Positions 1 to 10,469 of a stretch of 17,075 nucleotides of DNA are shown one piece after another. The DNA is from Ramicandelaber brevisporus (Eukaryota > Kickxellomycota > Ramicandelaberales > Ramicandelaberaceae). The position numbers were made by a program, and so were the translations under genes. The notes under the pieces are model-generated. The model saw only the letters and a list, made by a program, of their open reading frames with translations, had not been told where the DNA came from and did no database searches. Within the stretch, counting starts at the first letter, position 1; every line of letters begins with the position of its first letter. The stretch covers positions 1-17,075 of the forward strand of contig MU603170.1 in assembly GCA_025201865.1 (NCBI GenBank), given 5' to 3'.

Positions 1-533
1 GCCAGCAGCTCGCAGTGCGTGCCAAAAGCAGGCTGTGCTGTGTTTCGGGTTGTGTTTCGGGTTGTGTTTTGGGCTGATCGGAAAAGCCTCTCAATATCTG
101 CGGTTTCCACATGACTGCGTCAGGTACAGAACGTGAGAATAATGGATCTAAGGATAAGCTGTCTATAACAATAGCAGCCCAATGTGTAGCTCACTCTGTA
201 AAGTATTACGGATGAGCGTCAGGCGCAACCCAACCGTACCTGTCTTTGGAAGGTGTCGGTGTGATTGTAGCATTCAGGACGTCCTGCATGCCGACTACTG
301 CTTCCCGTGAAGCTGTTTGCTGTTTCCCGTTGTGTCAAATTCTCTGCACTGACTGCGCCACATTTGATTGGTTTCCCGGTCTGTTGGTGGCGGCACTGTT
401 TGCTGCCGACTTTTGCTTGGTTCCTTTTTTCCAATCCAATATATTGCAAAAGCACTTTCTACTCGCTACCACAAACAAGAGATCCTTTCATCTCGTGCAC
501 TCGTTTGTTTGCTCGGTTATACTTGGCTCAGAA
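1..533 (+). promoter_or_regulatory. 5' flank and putative promoter of the TOR gene
   Basis: No gene is supported here. CCAAT-type elements cluster in it: two adjacent CCAAT copies at 431-440 and an inverted copy (ATTGG) at 367-371, about 95-165 bases before the proposed TOR start codon. An AT-rich patch (AATATATT) follows at about 438-445. The reading frame upstream of the TOR ATG has no stop back to about 246 and includes an in-frame ATG at 288. However, the upstream residues are Cys/Phe-rich and unlike any TOR N terminus, so I read this as promoter and 5' UTR rather than coding. Functional use of the CCAAT motifs is inference. Confidence 0.4.
38..73. repeat. Three 12-bp tandem repeats
   Basis: Three consecutive 12-base units of the form TTGTGTTTCGGG cover 38-49, 50-61 and 62-73. 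The first differs at its first base and the third has T for C in TTTCGG. The tract is non-coding and lies about 460 bases upstream of the TOR start. No function is evident. Confidence 0.7.
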
Positions 534-3500
534 ATGTCACAGATGCTGCTCACAGACAGTGTTGTAGCCGATCTACTCGAACCCAAGCAGCTCTTCAACT
601 GTCTTCGAGTCCTTCGCTCAAAGGTATGTTTACTGCGTCAACCAGTTCAGTTCAGCTCAGCTCATCAGCTCCTCTTTTTCTTTTCTTGCTTTGCTTTCGA
701 AATCGCGCTTTTTCGTGATGACCATTCATACAAAAAGACTTTGACTGACATCCTCCTCCTGTGTACTCGTATGCAACTATGACATCTTACATCTCGTGCG
801 ACTAACAAACAGTTCGATTCTTTGGGCAACGGCTCCAAGCAGCAGTCGGATGCATACTACGAAGTCATTCAGTTTGTTAGGCAGCAGAAATCCGCAGTAG
901 CCGCAGCCCTTGGTTCACTATCATCAACATCAACATCAACATCAACATCAACATCAACATCAGTGGTAGCAGTATCGACAACAAAATCATCATCATCGAC
1001 AACAGAATCATTATCAGCATCACCAAACAGAACAGATTCAAGCAAACAACACGATGAGTTAAGGAATACAATGACAATGATTTTGGTGTTAGTTGGCACA
1101 TTTATTGATTGCAGCATGGAACACAAGCACCATTCTCTGATCAATATTCTGCGCCAAACTAGTCAAACAGTTTGGGACATTTCACTGGTTCAAACAGCAG
1201 TTGAAGTGTGGCAAATATACTTTAGATCAATCGACAGCAAGTCTAGCTTCTCAGCAAGCATTGACTCTGATGTGAGGATATTTATCAGTCGCTTATCACA
1301 GTCTCCTCCAGTGAGCCGAGCGGCCGGCAATGTAGCCATGGCCAGTTTTGTTGCACAAACTGTAATGCGATTGCGTATTCTTTCGCATCTTTTTACAGAG
1401 TATCCAACTGTCATGTTCAAACACTGCAGAGATATGGCGCCTACAATCTGGTCTCTTTTATGTCAGTCTGATAAGCAGCTGCATGAAGCTGCCGGCGAAG
1501 TCCTTAACTTGGCTGTTAGATTGCAGTCTCAATCTCAATCATCGTCATCTGGAACATCTGATATTGGAAATTATGTACGGCAGCAGCTCGAAGAATTGTT
1601 CAACAGCGCTCTCACAGTCATCAAAGATGTAACATCCATCACTCATTCTCCCATCAGCAATACGCGTAGTGATACACCTTCAGGTCCATTGCAATCACAA
1701 TCACAATCCCAATCTACAGTATGGCGCATTCGTGGTGCACTGGCTGCAATGCGACAATTGCTTCGAGCAAAGTTTCAAGTTGCATGTGCCAATGCTGATT
1801 TAGGCGGTTTATTGTACGACTTGCTGCGACAATCGACAAATAGAATCATTCGCAACGCTGTACTTGTTCTCATTCCAGATCTAGCCAGTGGTAATCTCAA
1901 TGTGTTTATTGGCAGTCGAAGTGGTGAATCATCATCATCATCATCATCATCGTCATCATCCTTGTCGTCATCACTGTTATCAAAGTTTGGAAATCTTCTT
2001 CTAAAAGAGGTTACAGTCCATCCTTATCTTGTGCGGAGAGATAGTGCATTCAGTGGCCCTCAGGAGTTGGGTAGCGATAATAATGATAAAGAGTTAGACA
2101 TGTCTCATACAGTAGACATTTGGAACATTATTAGTGAGTTGGCTTCTGCAGCTGGAGTTGATAATTATGAGCCATTTTTGCTACATACAATCCTGCTATT
2201 AATCGACTCCTTTAACGAGCTGTCTGATGTTCAGCAAGATGCAGAATCGCAGCTCAAATGCCTCATAACATTAGTTGAGCTCTATGGATCTCGCATGTTT
2301 GAACTGTCGCCAGCTCTGCTGGATGTCTTGTTTGGTTTGCCAATGTCCTTGAATCTGCTTCATAGTTTAAGAATAATAGCCAATTATGGTCAAGAGTTAC
2401 TAAATAATGTTCAGTCCCGATTGTTTGTCAACGTCTCATATATCATCAATAGGTCGCATCATGAGCTCCAGCTTAGTAGAGATCAACGACAATCACATCT
2501 ACATTCACATTCCACTTCACCGAATGACAATCAGCTATCTCTTGCGTTGATGGCAATCGTGATATTCAACTTTGAGCGGCACGATGTATTGCTATTGGCT
2601 GATCAGTGCCTGGCCGACCTTTTAACTGCCAGCTCACTCAACATTCGCAGTCGGGCTGTTGAGACAATATGCTCAGTAGTCATCAAAAACATCTCTGCTC
2701 GTCCATATTATGATTTACTAATGCGTCGCCTGGCATCTGCTATTCTTCACACTGGAATTGGGGATTGTGATACCAAAGTGAAAGTTGAGGCTCTCTCGAA
2801 TCTATGCAGCAACTTTGACACTTTGACGCCTTTGCTGGATCTACCCATTACTTGCAATCAACTCCAGAATGTTCTTCATGATGGTAACAGTAGAATTCGT
2901 CATTTTGCTCTCGAATTGCTGACTCGCTTTGCTGGCAAGGCAAAGTACAAGGTGCTGCCCATTCTCAGTGCTGAACTCGAACGAAATATGCTATCACTAT
3001 CCGTTGATTATCTTTCTGAGAGCCGTGGTGATGCAATCGATCGATTAACTATCCTATTCTCTTGCTCCGGCGACTTGCTTGTAGCTCATGTGCCTCGTCT
3101 CTACAATCAACTTCGCGCCATACTCATCACAGTCAGCTCTTCCATGGATCATGAAACTGGTGCTTATTCCAGCAGCAGCAGTGAGAACAGCGTCCTCGAC
3201 CATCTTCGTTCAAACAATCAGCGCTCGTCATCGTCATCAATATCCAGCAACATTGCGTCACCAGTGTCTCAATCTACCAAGGGCGATTGGTTCGATGTTT
3301 ACGTCCCTTCAAATATCAGTTCGAATGAGATGGTACAATGCAAAGCTCGTTTGCTAATTGAGAACGAAGAGATACTGGGCAAGTACATTGGATTAGTTGA
3401 GATTCTTTTGCGAGTCGCACCTGTCAGATTGCGTGGCTTCCATTGTGAAATTCTTGCAATTTTACTTCAAGTGACATCTCGAGCACACAAGTCTGCCTCA

Positions 3501-6500
3501 CGTGATTTGCTGCGTGTCACACTCTTGACACTTGGCACATTTGCTCAATCAGTCAGCTTTGGATTTGACCCATTTGAGCTATTCCCTGGTCTGCCGTCAG
3601 TTTTAGCAAGTCTGGTCAAGGATTCACCTGGTAGAGCATCATCCAATACCGACTTTACATCCACAGTCACATCTGCTTCTGCTTCTGCTTCTGCATCTGC
3701 ATCTGCATCTACTTCAGCGGACAATGTATCTGTGTGCTTGGATCTGCTGGAACGCCATCGCCCGCAGATTCTCGTCACAGAGCCCATCGGTGGTATTGCT
3801 CTTCGCGTGCTTGGTTTATTTGGTGCAGTCGATCCCATCTCGGTTGCAACCAAGCAGCAGACACAGACACAGGCGCAGACACAGACACAGCTATCCTCCT
3901 CCACACTACGTTCGGATATTCAGATGCTGCATTTGGACAAGGCTCATGACCGAGCTGGCTTTGCAGACATGGTTCTTTCCTATGTTATTACCAATCTGCT
4001 GGACATTCTAGCTGATTCTGGCCAAGTTGAGCATCATCACACCACTATTAGTCTGTTTCGAGACTTGTTCAAGCTGCATCAGTTTCACATGGTCGAGCAC
4101 TTACCTAAAATTGTGCCACGGCTGATTGAAGCCACCCGCAGCTGTCAGCCAATTGACATTGCTGTCCATGTGGATGTTCTCGAGGCTGTTGCAAGCTACT
4201 CGCTCAGTCACATTAGTAACTTTGCATCTGATCTAGTTGGATTGGTTATTGAGCTGTGGAATCGCGACAAACGTGGCAATTTCTCACTCATGGTGTTCTT
4301 GCGTACACTCTTGGAGGTGGTAGATTCGGTAGCCAACAACCAGATGATGCCGCGCGTCGTTAATTTTGCCATATCGGTTCTCTCTCAGAAAGCATCTCCC
4401 ACATTAGAACTCACACCAAGGCTCACATCAAGGCTCACATCTACCGCCACCACTACCGCTTCTACTCAGCAACAGTCGCATATGACGTTAACATCGCGTC
4501 GATCCAGTGACATGGTACTCATTCTACTTGCTAGTCTCGGCCCTGATCATATTGCTGACCAAATGCATCGCATTCTTCCAGCCATTGTCAATTTTGCTAA
4601 CAGCGACAATACATCACATCCACAGCGCAAATATACATTTGGTGCTCTGTTGCAGTTTGCACGTAAGCATGATTTATCGCATTTTGCATCGCTTATAATA
4701 CATGTTGGTATGAAATGGTTGCACATCTATTCATTTGACATCCACGACAATTTGGACAGCTGGTGTCTCATTATGGAGTTGGTTTGTGTGATGGCTGTGC
4801 GTCTGAGTGATTCATATCTATCATTTGCCCATTCAGTTGATACGGAACTGTGCACATTATCGCTGAATACTCTACCATCACCAGCAGCCACTCTTGTACA
4901 AAAGTATAACACGATACTGAACACGCTGTCATTTGGAGGCGAGACCAGCAGCGACTTGACAGCAGTAACAGATTTTGAGCGCGAAATGATGTCTAAAGTT
5001 AGTCAGAGTGAATCCATGCTCCTCGCCAGCCAGCAACATCCATCTCTAGCTTCAGTCTCTGACAACTCCACAGCTGCAGCTCGTTCATTTATTGATAAAA
5101 TCACAGGCAAGTGGTGCAAGCAGCCTGTCAAACTTCGTGTTTCCAAGACAGAGTCACTTCTTCAGTCACTTCATTTGACAGTTGATAGCGGACAAAGACA
5201 GATTGAGACTGCCGATGATTGGCGTCAATGGTTCAAAGGGCTTGCTGTTAACCTTCTGCGTAACTCACCGCTTCCATCGCTTGTTGTTTGTGGCAATTTG
5301 GCATACAGATTGGATTCATTGGCCGAGAAGCTCTTCAGTGTGGCATTCATTACAGTCTATCTCATGGCTGGTGCTGGCGAGGAATGGCATCCTCCGTCTA
5401 CAGATATCGACTTCCAGCTACTGCCTCTGGATCCATCCGATGCGCAGCTTGGACGTGCAATGATTACCACCATTAATTCTGTACTCGGTGGTAGCAACAG
5501 CAGTAGCACCAGTACCAGTGGTAGTGGTAGTAGTGGTAGTGCTGTTCCAACGGATGTCTTGGTTAATTTTACGCAGCTTGGTGAGTTTTGGCGGTACACA
5601 AACATCAAGGCGTCATTCGATTTGAATCTTTTGTTTGGATGTGCCCTCCATACTGATTCGCATGCCAAGGCTCTCCGCTTTAAAGAAGTCGAGTGCATTG
5701 ACCAGCCGACTCGGCAATCACTAAAGCAGCTGCTCAATATTAACCAGCGTCTCGGTAATGAAGATGCTGCCATGGGCATCTTTGACATCATCAGCCGTCG
5801 GTTTGGCTTACCAGCTGCAGATGATGACAGAGCTTGGCATGATCCCAAGCTGTATGAGAGTCTTGGCCAGTGGTCTGATGCACTTACTCACTACGACCGA
5901 CGCCTAACTCATCTCGCTTCACTCGGACAGCCTGTAAATGGCAGTATTACACACATCTTTGGCGAACGCCGACTTGCTGATGTCTGTGGCAAAATACGCT
6001 GTCTGGCATCCATGTTTCAATTTGATGCCGTCAACAACATGATGCAATCTGAATGGTCCGCCGCTGTCAAATTATGCGAGTCTTCACTACCAACATCAGC
6101 CTCTATGTCCCTCTTACATGAAATTGCCGAGCGTGGAGCATTTGCGGCTTGCTCAAGTGGTCAGTATGACTCTCTCGCTACGTATTTGCCGCAAATTCCC
6201 ACTGAAGATCGCGGATTTTACGAGGCAATCTGGTCTGTGCATCGCGGCAATGACAGCCAAGCTCTCAAACACATTGCTGCTGCTCGTGCGATACTTGGTG
6301 AGCAAATGCACCTGACTTTATCGTCCAACTACACAAGTGCGTATCGCCACGTCGTCCGAGCACATGTACTTTCTGAGCTGGAGGAGATTGCGCTGAATCG
6401 CTCGCAGCTACCTAGCTTGAACGATGAGCCGGATGTCAATGTCGCCACGGCTACTCTCTCCATGCTTACACTGTCCAAGAACCGTCTGTCGGCCAAGGAG

Positions 6501-9500
6501 AAGTATCGCAGCCTGCTTGTTCAGAAATGGGAGAAGCGTCTTCGCTGCACTCAAGGTGACTTGACAACCTGGAACATGCTGCTCAATATCCACGCTCTGA
6601 TTGTGCATCCACGAGACGAGCCTGTTGCTTGGAGCAAGTTGATTAGCCTGTGTCGCAAGAAGGGAATGCTCGATTTTGGGTTCACTGTCGCTGCCCGCGT
6701 GATGGAGGCTCCGTCTGGACCTGAGCTGTGTCAGTACCCAGAGTCTCATCTGGTGGCTGCACCGCTGCCTGTTGTGCTGGCATATCTCAAGCTGGCATAC
6801 CACAGCGGTAACAAGGACTGGGCATTGAAGTTCGCAGTCGAGCATGCGCATCGTGTCCGTACCGAGCTGAGATGGGATCCTGATGCAGCTGACACAATTC
6901 TTCCACCCGAGTCAGGCCAGCAGAACTTTGAGTACCTCGGCCGTCTGTACTATTCGCTAGGGCAGTGGCAGCACCAGCAGGTAGTTGATGCTTCAGCCAC
7001 AGATTCTAACGCAGATGAATCCACCGACCTTGATCCCGAAACTGAAGGGGCTGCGAATGCTAATATATCAGACATGTCACTATCTGCATCCAATGGTTCC
7101 TCTCAGCCATCGATGCTCTCTGGCTTGCAGGATCATACACGTATGAGCAGCTCTGAGATTGCCGATATTGAGAGATCGGCTCTCAGCAACTTTGAGGCTG
7201 CCACCAAGCTGCTGCCCAGCAATGCCAAATTCTGGCATGAGCTCGGAATACGATACAACTTCGCTGCTCAGTTACCGGAGTTGGCAACAGAAAATGGACT
7301 GCGTACCAAAGCCGTGCTTGCCTTGTTCAAGTCTCTCAGCATTCTGGCCAGTTCTCCTGGTCAAACCTCGATTGTTGGTGCGCTCAGTTTGCTGTCGCTG
7401 TTGATTCAGCATGGTGAAGAGCTTGGCATCAAAGAAGCTGTTCGTACTGGCTATAATGATGCACAGAGTGGAATCTGGCTGCAGGTGTTCCCCCAGCTGA
7501 TTGCGCACATTGATCGAGATGGCCAGCATACCCAAGATATCATCCAAACGCTCATTGAGCGAACAAGCTTCTGCCATCCTCAAGCTGCGGCATATCCTCT
7601 GCTAACGGCAAGAAACAACACTGACTCCAGTCGACCTGCCGCCAAGGCGCTTGCTGAGAAACAGCTCAAGAAACTTGCTGCCAACAATGCCGACACAGTG
7701 AGGCAAATTGAGATTCTGACTCGTGACCTCAATTCAGCTGCGCTTTCACTGGCTGAATACTTTGGCGGCGAGTCGCAGCGACTCACGGAACTGCTTCGTC
7801 AGCGTCGGGTTGACGAGTTCCTGAAAGCGCTGCTCGAGCTGTACACATCATTACTTGACAAACCTGAGGAGGAGACTACATTGATTGACAGGCAGCAATT
7901 TGGAAGAGCGAGGGCATACATGTTGGAGTGGCGTAAAGATATCGCAGAGTATTTGTCCAAGAAATCAAGCGCTGAGCAGGAATCCAGACTGGCTGCTGAG
8001 GGCAGCAGTGTCATCGATGCGGCCAATGCTAAGCTAAACATGTCCGTGGTGCTGAACAAGGCTTTCAGCGGACTGGGCTGGCTTACCAACTTCTTTTTTG
8101 GCATGATGACTGCGAAGGAATTGGCGCTCAAAAGCTGCACACTTGCAATTCACAGCTGGGTTGGCTCAGACTTGTGCATTCCTGGCCACTATAATCATGT
8201 CCCGCCAGCTGCTGATCCTTCTGCCAAATCATCGTTTGGTATTCGCCCACACGCCGGTCAGTATCCACGAATACACAGCATTGAGCCAACACTGAAAGTA
8301 CTTCAGAGCGCTCGTAAGGCTCGTGAAATGGCCATGATTGGCGATGACGGTCAGCGGTACACATTCCTACTCAAAGGACTGGATGACATGCGGATGGATG
8401 AGCGCACGATGCAGCTCTTCTACCTCATCAATCGCCTTCTGGGGTCTGATTCACGCACTCGGCATCTCCAGCTCAAGATTGACTTGACACCTGTCATTCC
8501 ACTGTCACCGCGGTCTGGCTTGATGGGCTGGTACACTGGCACCTGCCCTATGAACGATATCATTTGTGATTTCCGCAAGAAGGCTGGCATGGACAACACA
8601 CGGAACATTGAGGTGTTGCTGTTGAATAATCTCATTCTCGATGCACCAAATGCCACTGCTGCAAATCGATTCAAGGTCGACAGTTTGCCAGAGCTGCAGC
8701 GCATTGAGGCGTTCAAGTTTGTGACTTCTCGAGTGCCCGATACCGACCTGATGCATGCGTTCTGGTACGACAGCTCCAGCTGTGAAGATTGGCTTCGGCG
8801 TCGCACCAACTACACGCGCTCATTGGCAACTACATCCATGGCTGGCTACATTTTGGGTCTTGGCGACAGACACACCAACAACATTCTGGTTCATAAAGGC
8901 AGTGGCGGTTTGATTCACATTGACTTTGGAGAGCTGTTCGAGTCAACCATGAAGCGCGAGCAGCTGCCAGAGCTTAATATTCCCTTCCGGCTCACTCGCA
9001 TGATGGTTCGTGCAATGGAAGTTGGTGGATTGGAGGGAACGCTGCCGAGAATATGTACGCGTATTTTGGACGTGATGCGCGATAATCGAGAATCGATCAT
9101 GGCGGTGTTTGATAGCTTTTTATACGACCCGATTGTCGATCATTTGATTGCGGGTATGGGCAAGCGTGTTCCAATTGATGGCCAGCCACAACAGCCAAAG
9201 ATTGACTCGGATGCAACTTCCACTGCTGCCACTGCTGTAACCACTGCTGCAGCCACTACAACCGCTGCGGTCATCGAGAAGAACGCCAACGATGACGACA
9301 GCAACGAGGCTGCCGCTGGACCACCCGCATTCCTGGTGTCAGAAGTTGCGCGCGAGTGCATCAGAGTGGTTGAGAAAAAACTGAAAGGACACGTCAATCA
9401 TCCTGTCGAAGTTGGACCACTGCCTAGCGACAAGGTTGTGGAGCGATTGATTGCCAATGCGACCAATGTAAACTATTTGGCACTCATGTATCTCGGCTGG

Positions 9501-9515
9501 GCACCGTTCTGGTAA
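534..9515 (+). CDS. TOR: TOR-family phosphatidylinositol 3-kinase-related Ser/Thr kinase (two exons)
   Basis: The protein is the catalytic subunit of a TOR complex, which couples nutrient state to growth. The model joins exon 1 (534-623, 30 codons) to exon 2 (813-9515) in phase 0, giving about 2930 residues, longer than yeast TOR (about 2470) or mTOR (2549). The N-terminal half is HEAT-like. A TOR-specific stretch lies at about 890-1040 and includes RVLGLFGAVDP, matching the family's IRVLGLLGALDP. Further TOR landmarks are a block around VEHHHTTIS (about 1100), DDWRQWF (about 1495), a FAT domain (about 1530-2280) with GFYEAIWSVH and IWLQVFPQLIAHID, and a degenerate FRB (about 2335-2435). The kinase domain has the FLLKG lysine K2551, GLGDRH at 2712-2717, and HIDFG with D2734. 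FATC ends in GWAPFW. Catalytic residues are intact, so an active kinase is expected. Extra length comes partly from Ser, Ser-Thr, Ser-Ala and Gln-Thr tracts. ATR and SMG1 were considered, but the HEAT, FAT and kinase matches favour TOR. Confidence 0.93.
624..812 (+). other. Spliceosomal intron of the TOR gene
   Basis: A 189-nt intron separates the 30-codon first exon from the 8.7-kb second exon. The donor is AAG|GTATGT (intron begins at 624), the branch-site candidate is CTAAC at 802-806, and the acceptor is AACAG ending at 812. Both exons are in the same frame, so splicing is phase 0. The intron contains in-frame stops, including TGA at 780-782, so it must be removed. Without it the long reading frame has no upstream ATG: the codon at 822 is TTG. 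The spliced N terminus begins MSQMLLTDSV and continues across the junction as VLRSK-FDSLG. Confidence 0.85.
921..962 (+). repeat. (TCAACA)n microsatellite coding Ser-Thr repeats in TOR
   Basis: A hexanucleotide TCA-ACA repeat encodes an alternating Ser-Thr run at about residues 67-80 of TOR, near the N terminus before the main HEAT array. It is in frame and probably a flexible linker. Unit number is likely to vary between strains. Confidence 0.85.
1929..1960 (+). repeat. (TCA)n microsatellite coding poly-Ser in TOR
   Basis: A near-perfect TCA trinucleotide run, interrupted by one TCG, encodes about eleven consecutive serines in the N-terminal HEAT region of TOR. It continues into further serine codons around LSSSLLS. 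Confidence 0.85.
3671..3712 (+). repeat. Ser-Ala hexanucleotide repeat in TOR
   Basis: Alternating TCT-GCT and TCT-GCA codons encode a Ser-Ala repeat of about 14 residues, splitting the conserved TOR HEAT block between FDPFELFPGL and RVLGLFGAVDP. The tract sits where yeast and animal TORs have a short loop, so it is probably a surface-loop expansion. Confidence 0.8.
3855..3890 (+). repeat. Gln-Thr repeat tract in TOR
   Basis: CAG-ACA repeats, with one CAG-GCG unit, encode a Gln-Thr/Ala run immediately after the GAVDP motif of the TOR HEAT region. This is another in-frame loop expansion. Confidence 0.8.
5490..5541 (+). repeat. Ser/Thr/Gly low-complexity tract in TOR
   Basis: AGT/AGC/ACC/GGT codons encode a Ser-Thr then Gly-Ser linker of about 17 residues, located between the start of the FAT region (KLFSVAF) and the block containing AKALRFKEVEC. 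It probably forms a disordered loop. Confidence 0.75.
7725..8030 (+). other. Degenerate FRB domain of TOR
   Basis: By position between FAT and kinase, residues about 2335-2435 correspond to the FKBP12-rapamycin-binding domain. Matching LAEYFGGESQRLTELLRQRR to the mTOR segment beginning WHEMWHEG, both tryptophans are replaced (Leu and Phe). The Ser2035 position is Thr (T2355), and the Tyr-Phe pair after it is gone. Downstream RVDEFLKALLEL matches NVKGMFEVLEPL, which anchors the alignment. The Trp2101 region has no clear tryptophan equivalent. The four-helix fold may persist, but the rapamycin surface does not appear to. Confidence 0.65.
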
Positions 9516-9682
9516 ATCTAAACTCATTGCATTCATCACTATCAACATAATCCTATTGTTACATATCGCTGCTCTAATACATTTCACTAGTTTGAACTGT
9601 TTTTTTTGTTTAAAAGACTCCATTACTTGCTCACAAAGTCATTCAATGAATGCTTATGAATGGGAGAACTTAACAATCATGT
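9516..9682. other. Convergent 3' intergenic region
   Basis: Only 167 bases separate the stop codons of the rightward TOR gene and the leftward flavoprotein gene. The stretch is AT-rich with a T8 run at about 9600-9608 and has no AATAAA on either strand. Both 3' UTRs and polyadenylation sites must lie here, so overlapping convergent transcripts are plausible. Confidence 0.6.
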
Positions 9683-10360
9683 TTAATAGTTCGCCTTTTG
9701 GGCAAAGACTGCCTTGATTGCCTTGCCAGCCACCGCGGTTTGGACAACATCGGCAAAGATCTGGCCGTGCGTTTTGGCGCCGTCGAGCTCCAAAGCAGTT
9801 GGACGCACCTCCAGCGGAACATTCAGGCCGGTGATGGTGCCACTGCCGTACGGACTGCCACCAGCCAGCTCGTCGATCTGAGTGAGACTCTTGTGGCGGT
9901 ATCCAAGCGGCACGTAGTTGATGCCGTGACTCGCAAAGAACGGCACAAAAGTCAGCGCGACCGATTCCTGACCGCCGGCTTGCTGCGAAGTTGAGAAAAA
10001 GATGCCACCAAACTTGCCAGCCAACGCACCCTGCGTCATTGGCACGTACAGAGAGTCGAGGAAGGCGCGGATCTGAGTGCTAGCCGAGCCGAAGCGAGAT
10101 GGAACGCCGAAAATGATGCCGTCGGCTTCAATCAGTGCCGACGGGGTTGCAAGAGGAATATCAGACAATTCTGGAGCGGCGTGCATCTTTGCAAGCAGCT
10201 CTTTTGGCAGAATCTCCTGGACGCGGTAGAGCCGAGCCTCAACACCTGGAACGCTCTCGATGCCCTCCTTCACGCTGAGAGCCAGCTTGTGGACATGGTG
10301 ATAGATCGAGTGGATCACGATGGCAATCTTGGTCGTCGGGATGCTGTCAATGGATGGCAT
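9683..10360 (-). CDS. WrbA/Pst2-type NAD(P)H:quinone oxidoreductase (flavodoxin fold)
   Basis: This is a 225-residue flavodoxin-like protein of the type IV NAD(P)H:quinone oxidoreductase family (bacterial WrbA; yeast Pst2, Rfs1 and Ycp4; fission yeast Obr1). The family binds FMN and reduces quinones by two electrons, limiting redox cycling. The phosphate loop is SIYHHV (18-23, compare WrbA SMYGHI). GVPSRFGSASTQIRAFLDS (85-103) matches WrbA GTPTRFGNMSGQMRTFLD. FSTSQQAGGQE (122-132) and GGSPYGSGTITG (167-178) correspond to the FMN-contacting loops. The length fits a complete protein. The ATG at 10360 is chosen because the codon six upstream in frame is GTG. There is no signal peptide, so it is probably cytosolic or peripheral to the plasma membrane as in yeast homologues. 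It is intronless and convergent with TOR. Confidence 0.93.
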   Translation of the reverse strand: MPSIDSIPTTKIAIVIHSIYHHVHKLALSVKEGIESVPGVEARLYRVQEILPKELLAKMHAAPELSDIPLATPSALIEADGIIFGVPSRFGSASTQIRAFLDSLYVPMTQGALAGKFGGIFFSTSQQAGGQESVALTFVPFFASHGINYVPLGYRHKSLTQIDELAGGSPYGSGTITGLNVPLEVRPTALELDGAKTHGQIFADVVQTAVAGKAIKAVFAQKANY

Positions 10361-10433
10361 GTGTGTGGATGAATTCACGAGTATACTGTAACTGTTGATG
10401 TAGATTGTTGCTGATGGAAGTTGCCGTCATTCT

Positions 10434-10469
10434 TTCGTTCGTTCGTTCGTTCGTTTGTTTGTTCGTTCG
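10434..10469 (-). repeat. TTCG tetranucleotide microsatellite in the flavoprotein leader
   Basis: Reading the + strand, five TTCG units are followed by two TTTG and two more TTCG, ending in TTTT. In the transcribed orientation this is a CGAA/CAAA repeat. It lies between the TATA-like box and the start codon of the WrbA-like gene, about 75-110 bases upstream of the ATG, and so probably falls at the start of the 5' UTR. Confidence 0.85.

Noticed and set aside
288-533. N-terminal extension of TOR from an in-frame ATG at 288
   Set aside because: The frame is open, but the 82 extra residues are Cys/Phe-rich, coincide with CCAAT motifs, and do not resemble a TOR N terminus.
801-825. tRNA T-arm-like GTTCGATTC
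   Set aside because: It lies at the intron acceptor and TOR exon 2 start, with no matching acceptor, D or anticodon stems around it.
3545-3904. Minus-strand frame of 119 codons within TOR
   Set aside because: It is an antisense shadow of Ser-Ala and Gln-Thr repeats giving Val/Cys and Ala/Glu runs, inside a strongly supported coding exon.
534-9515. ATR/Mec1 or SMG1 rather than TOR
   Set aside because: The FATC end and GLDDMRMDER first suggested ATR or SMG1. The RVLGLFGAVDP, VEHHHT, DDWRQWF, FYEAIWSVH and IWLQVFPQLIAHID blocks, the RRTNYTRSLA segment and the PFW C terminus match TOR throughout.
10361-10378. Upstream start of the WrbA-like protein (six extra residues)
   Set aside because: The codon at 10376-10378 is GTG on the minus strand; the first ATG is at 10360 and leaves the flavodoxin core intact.
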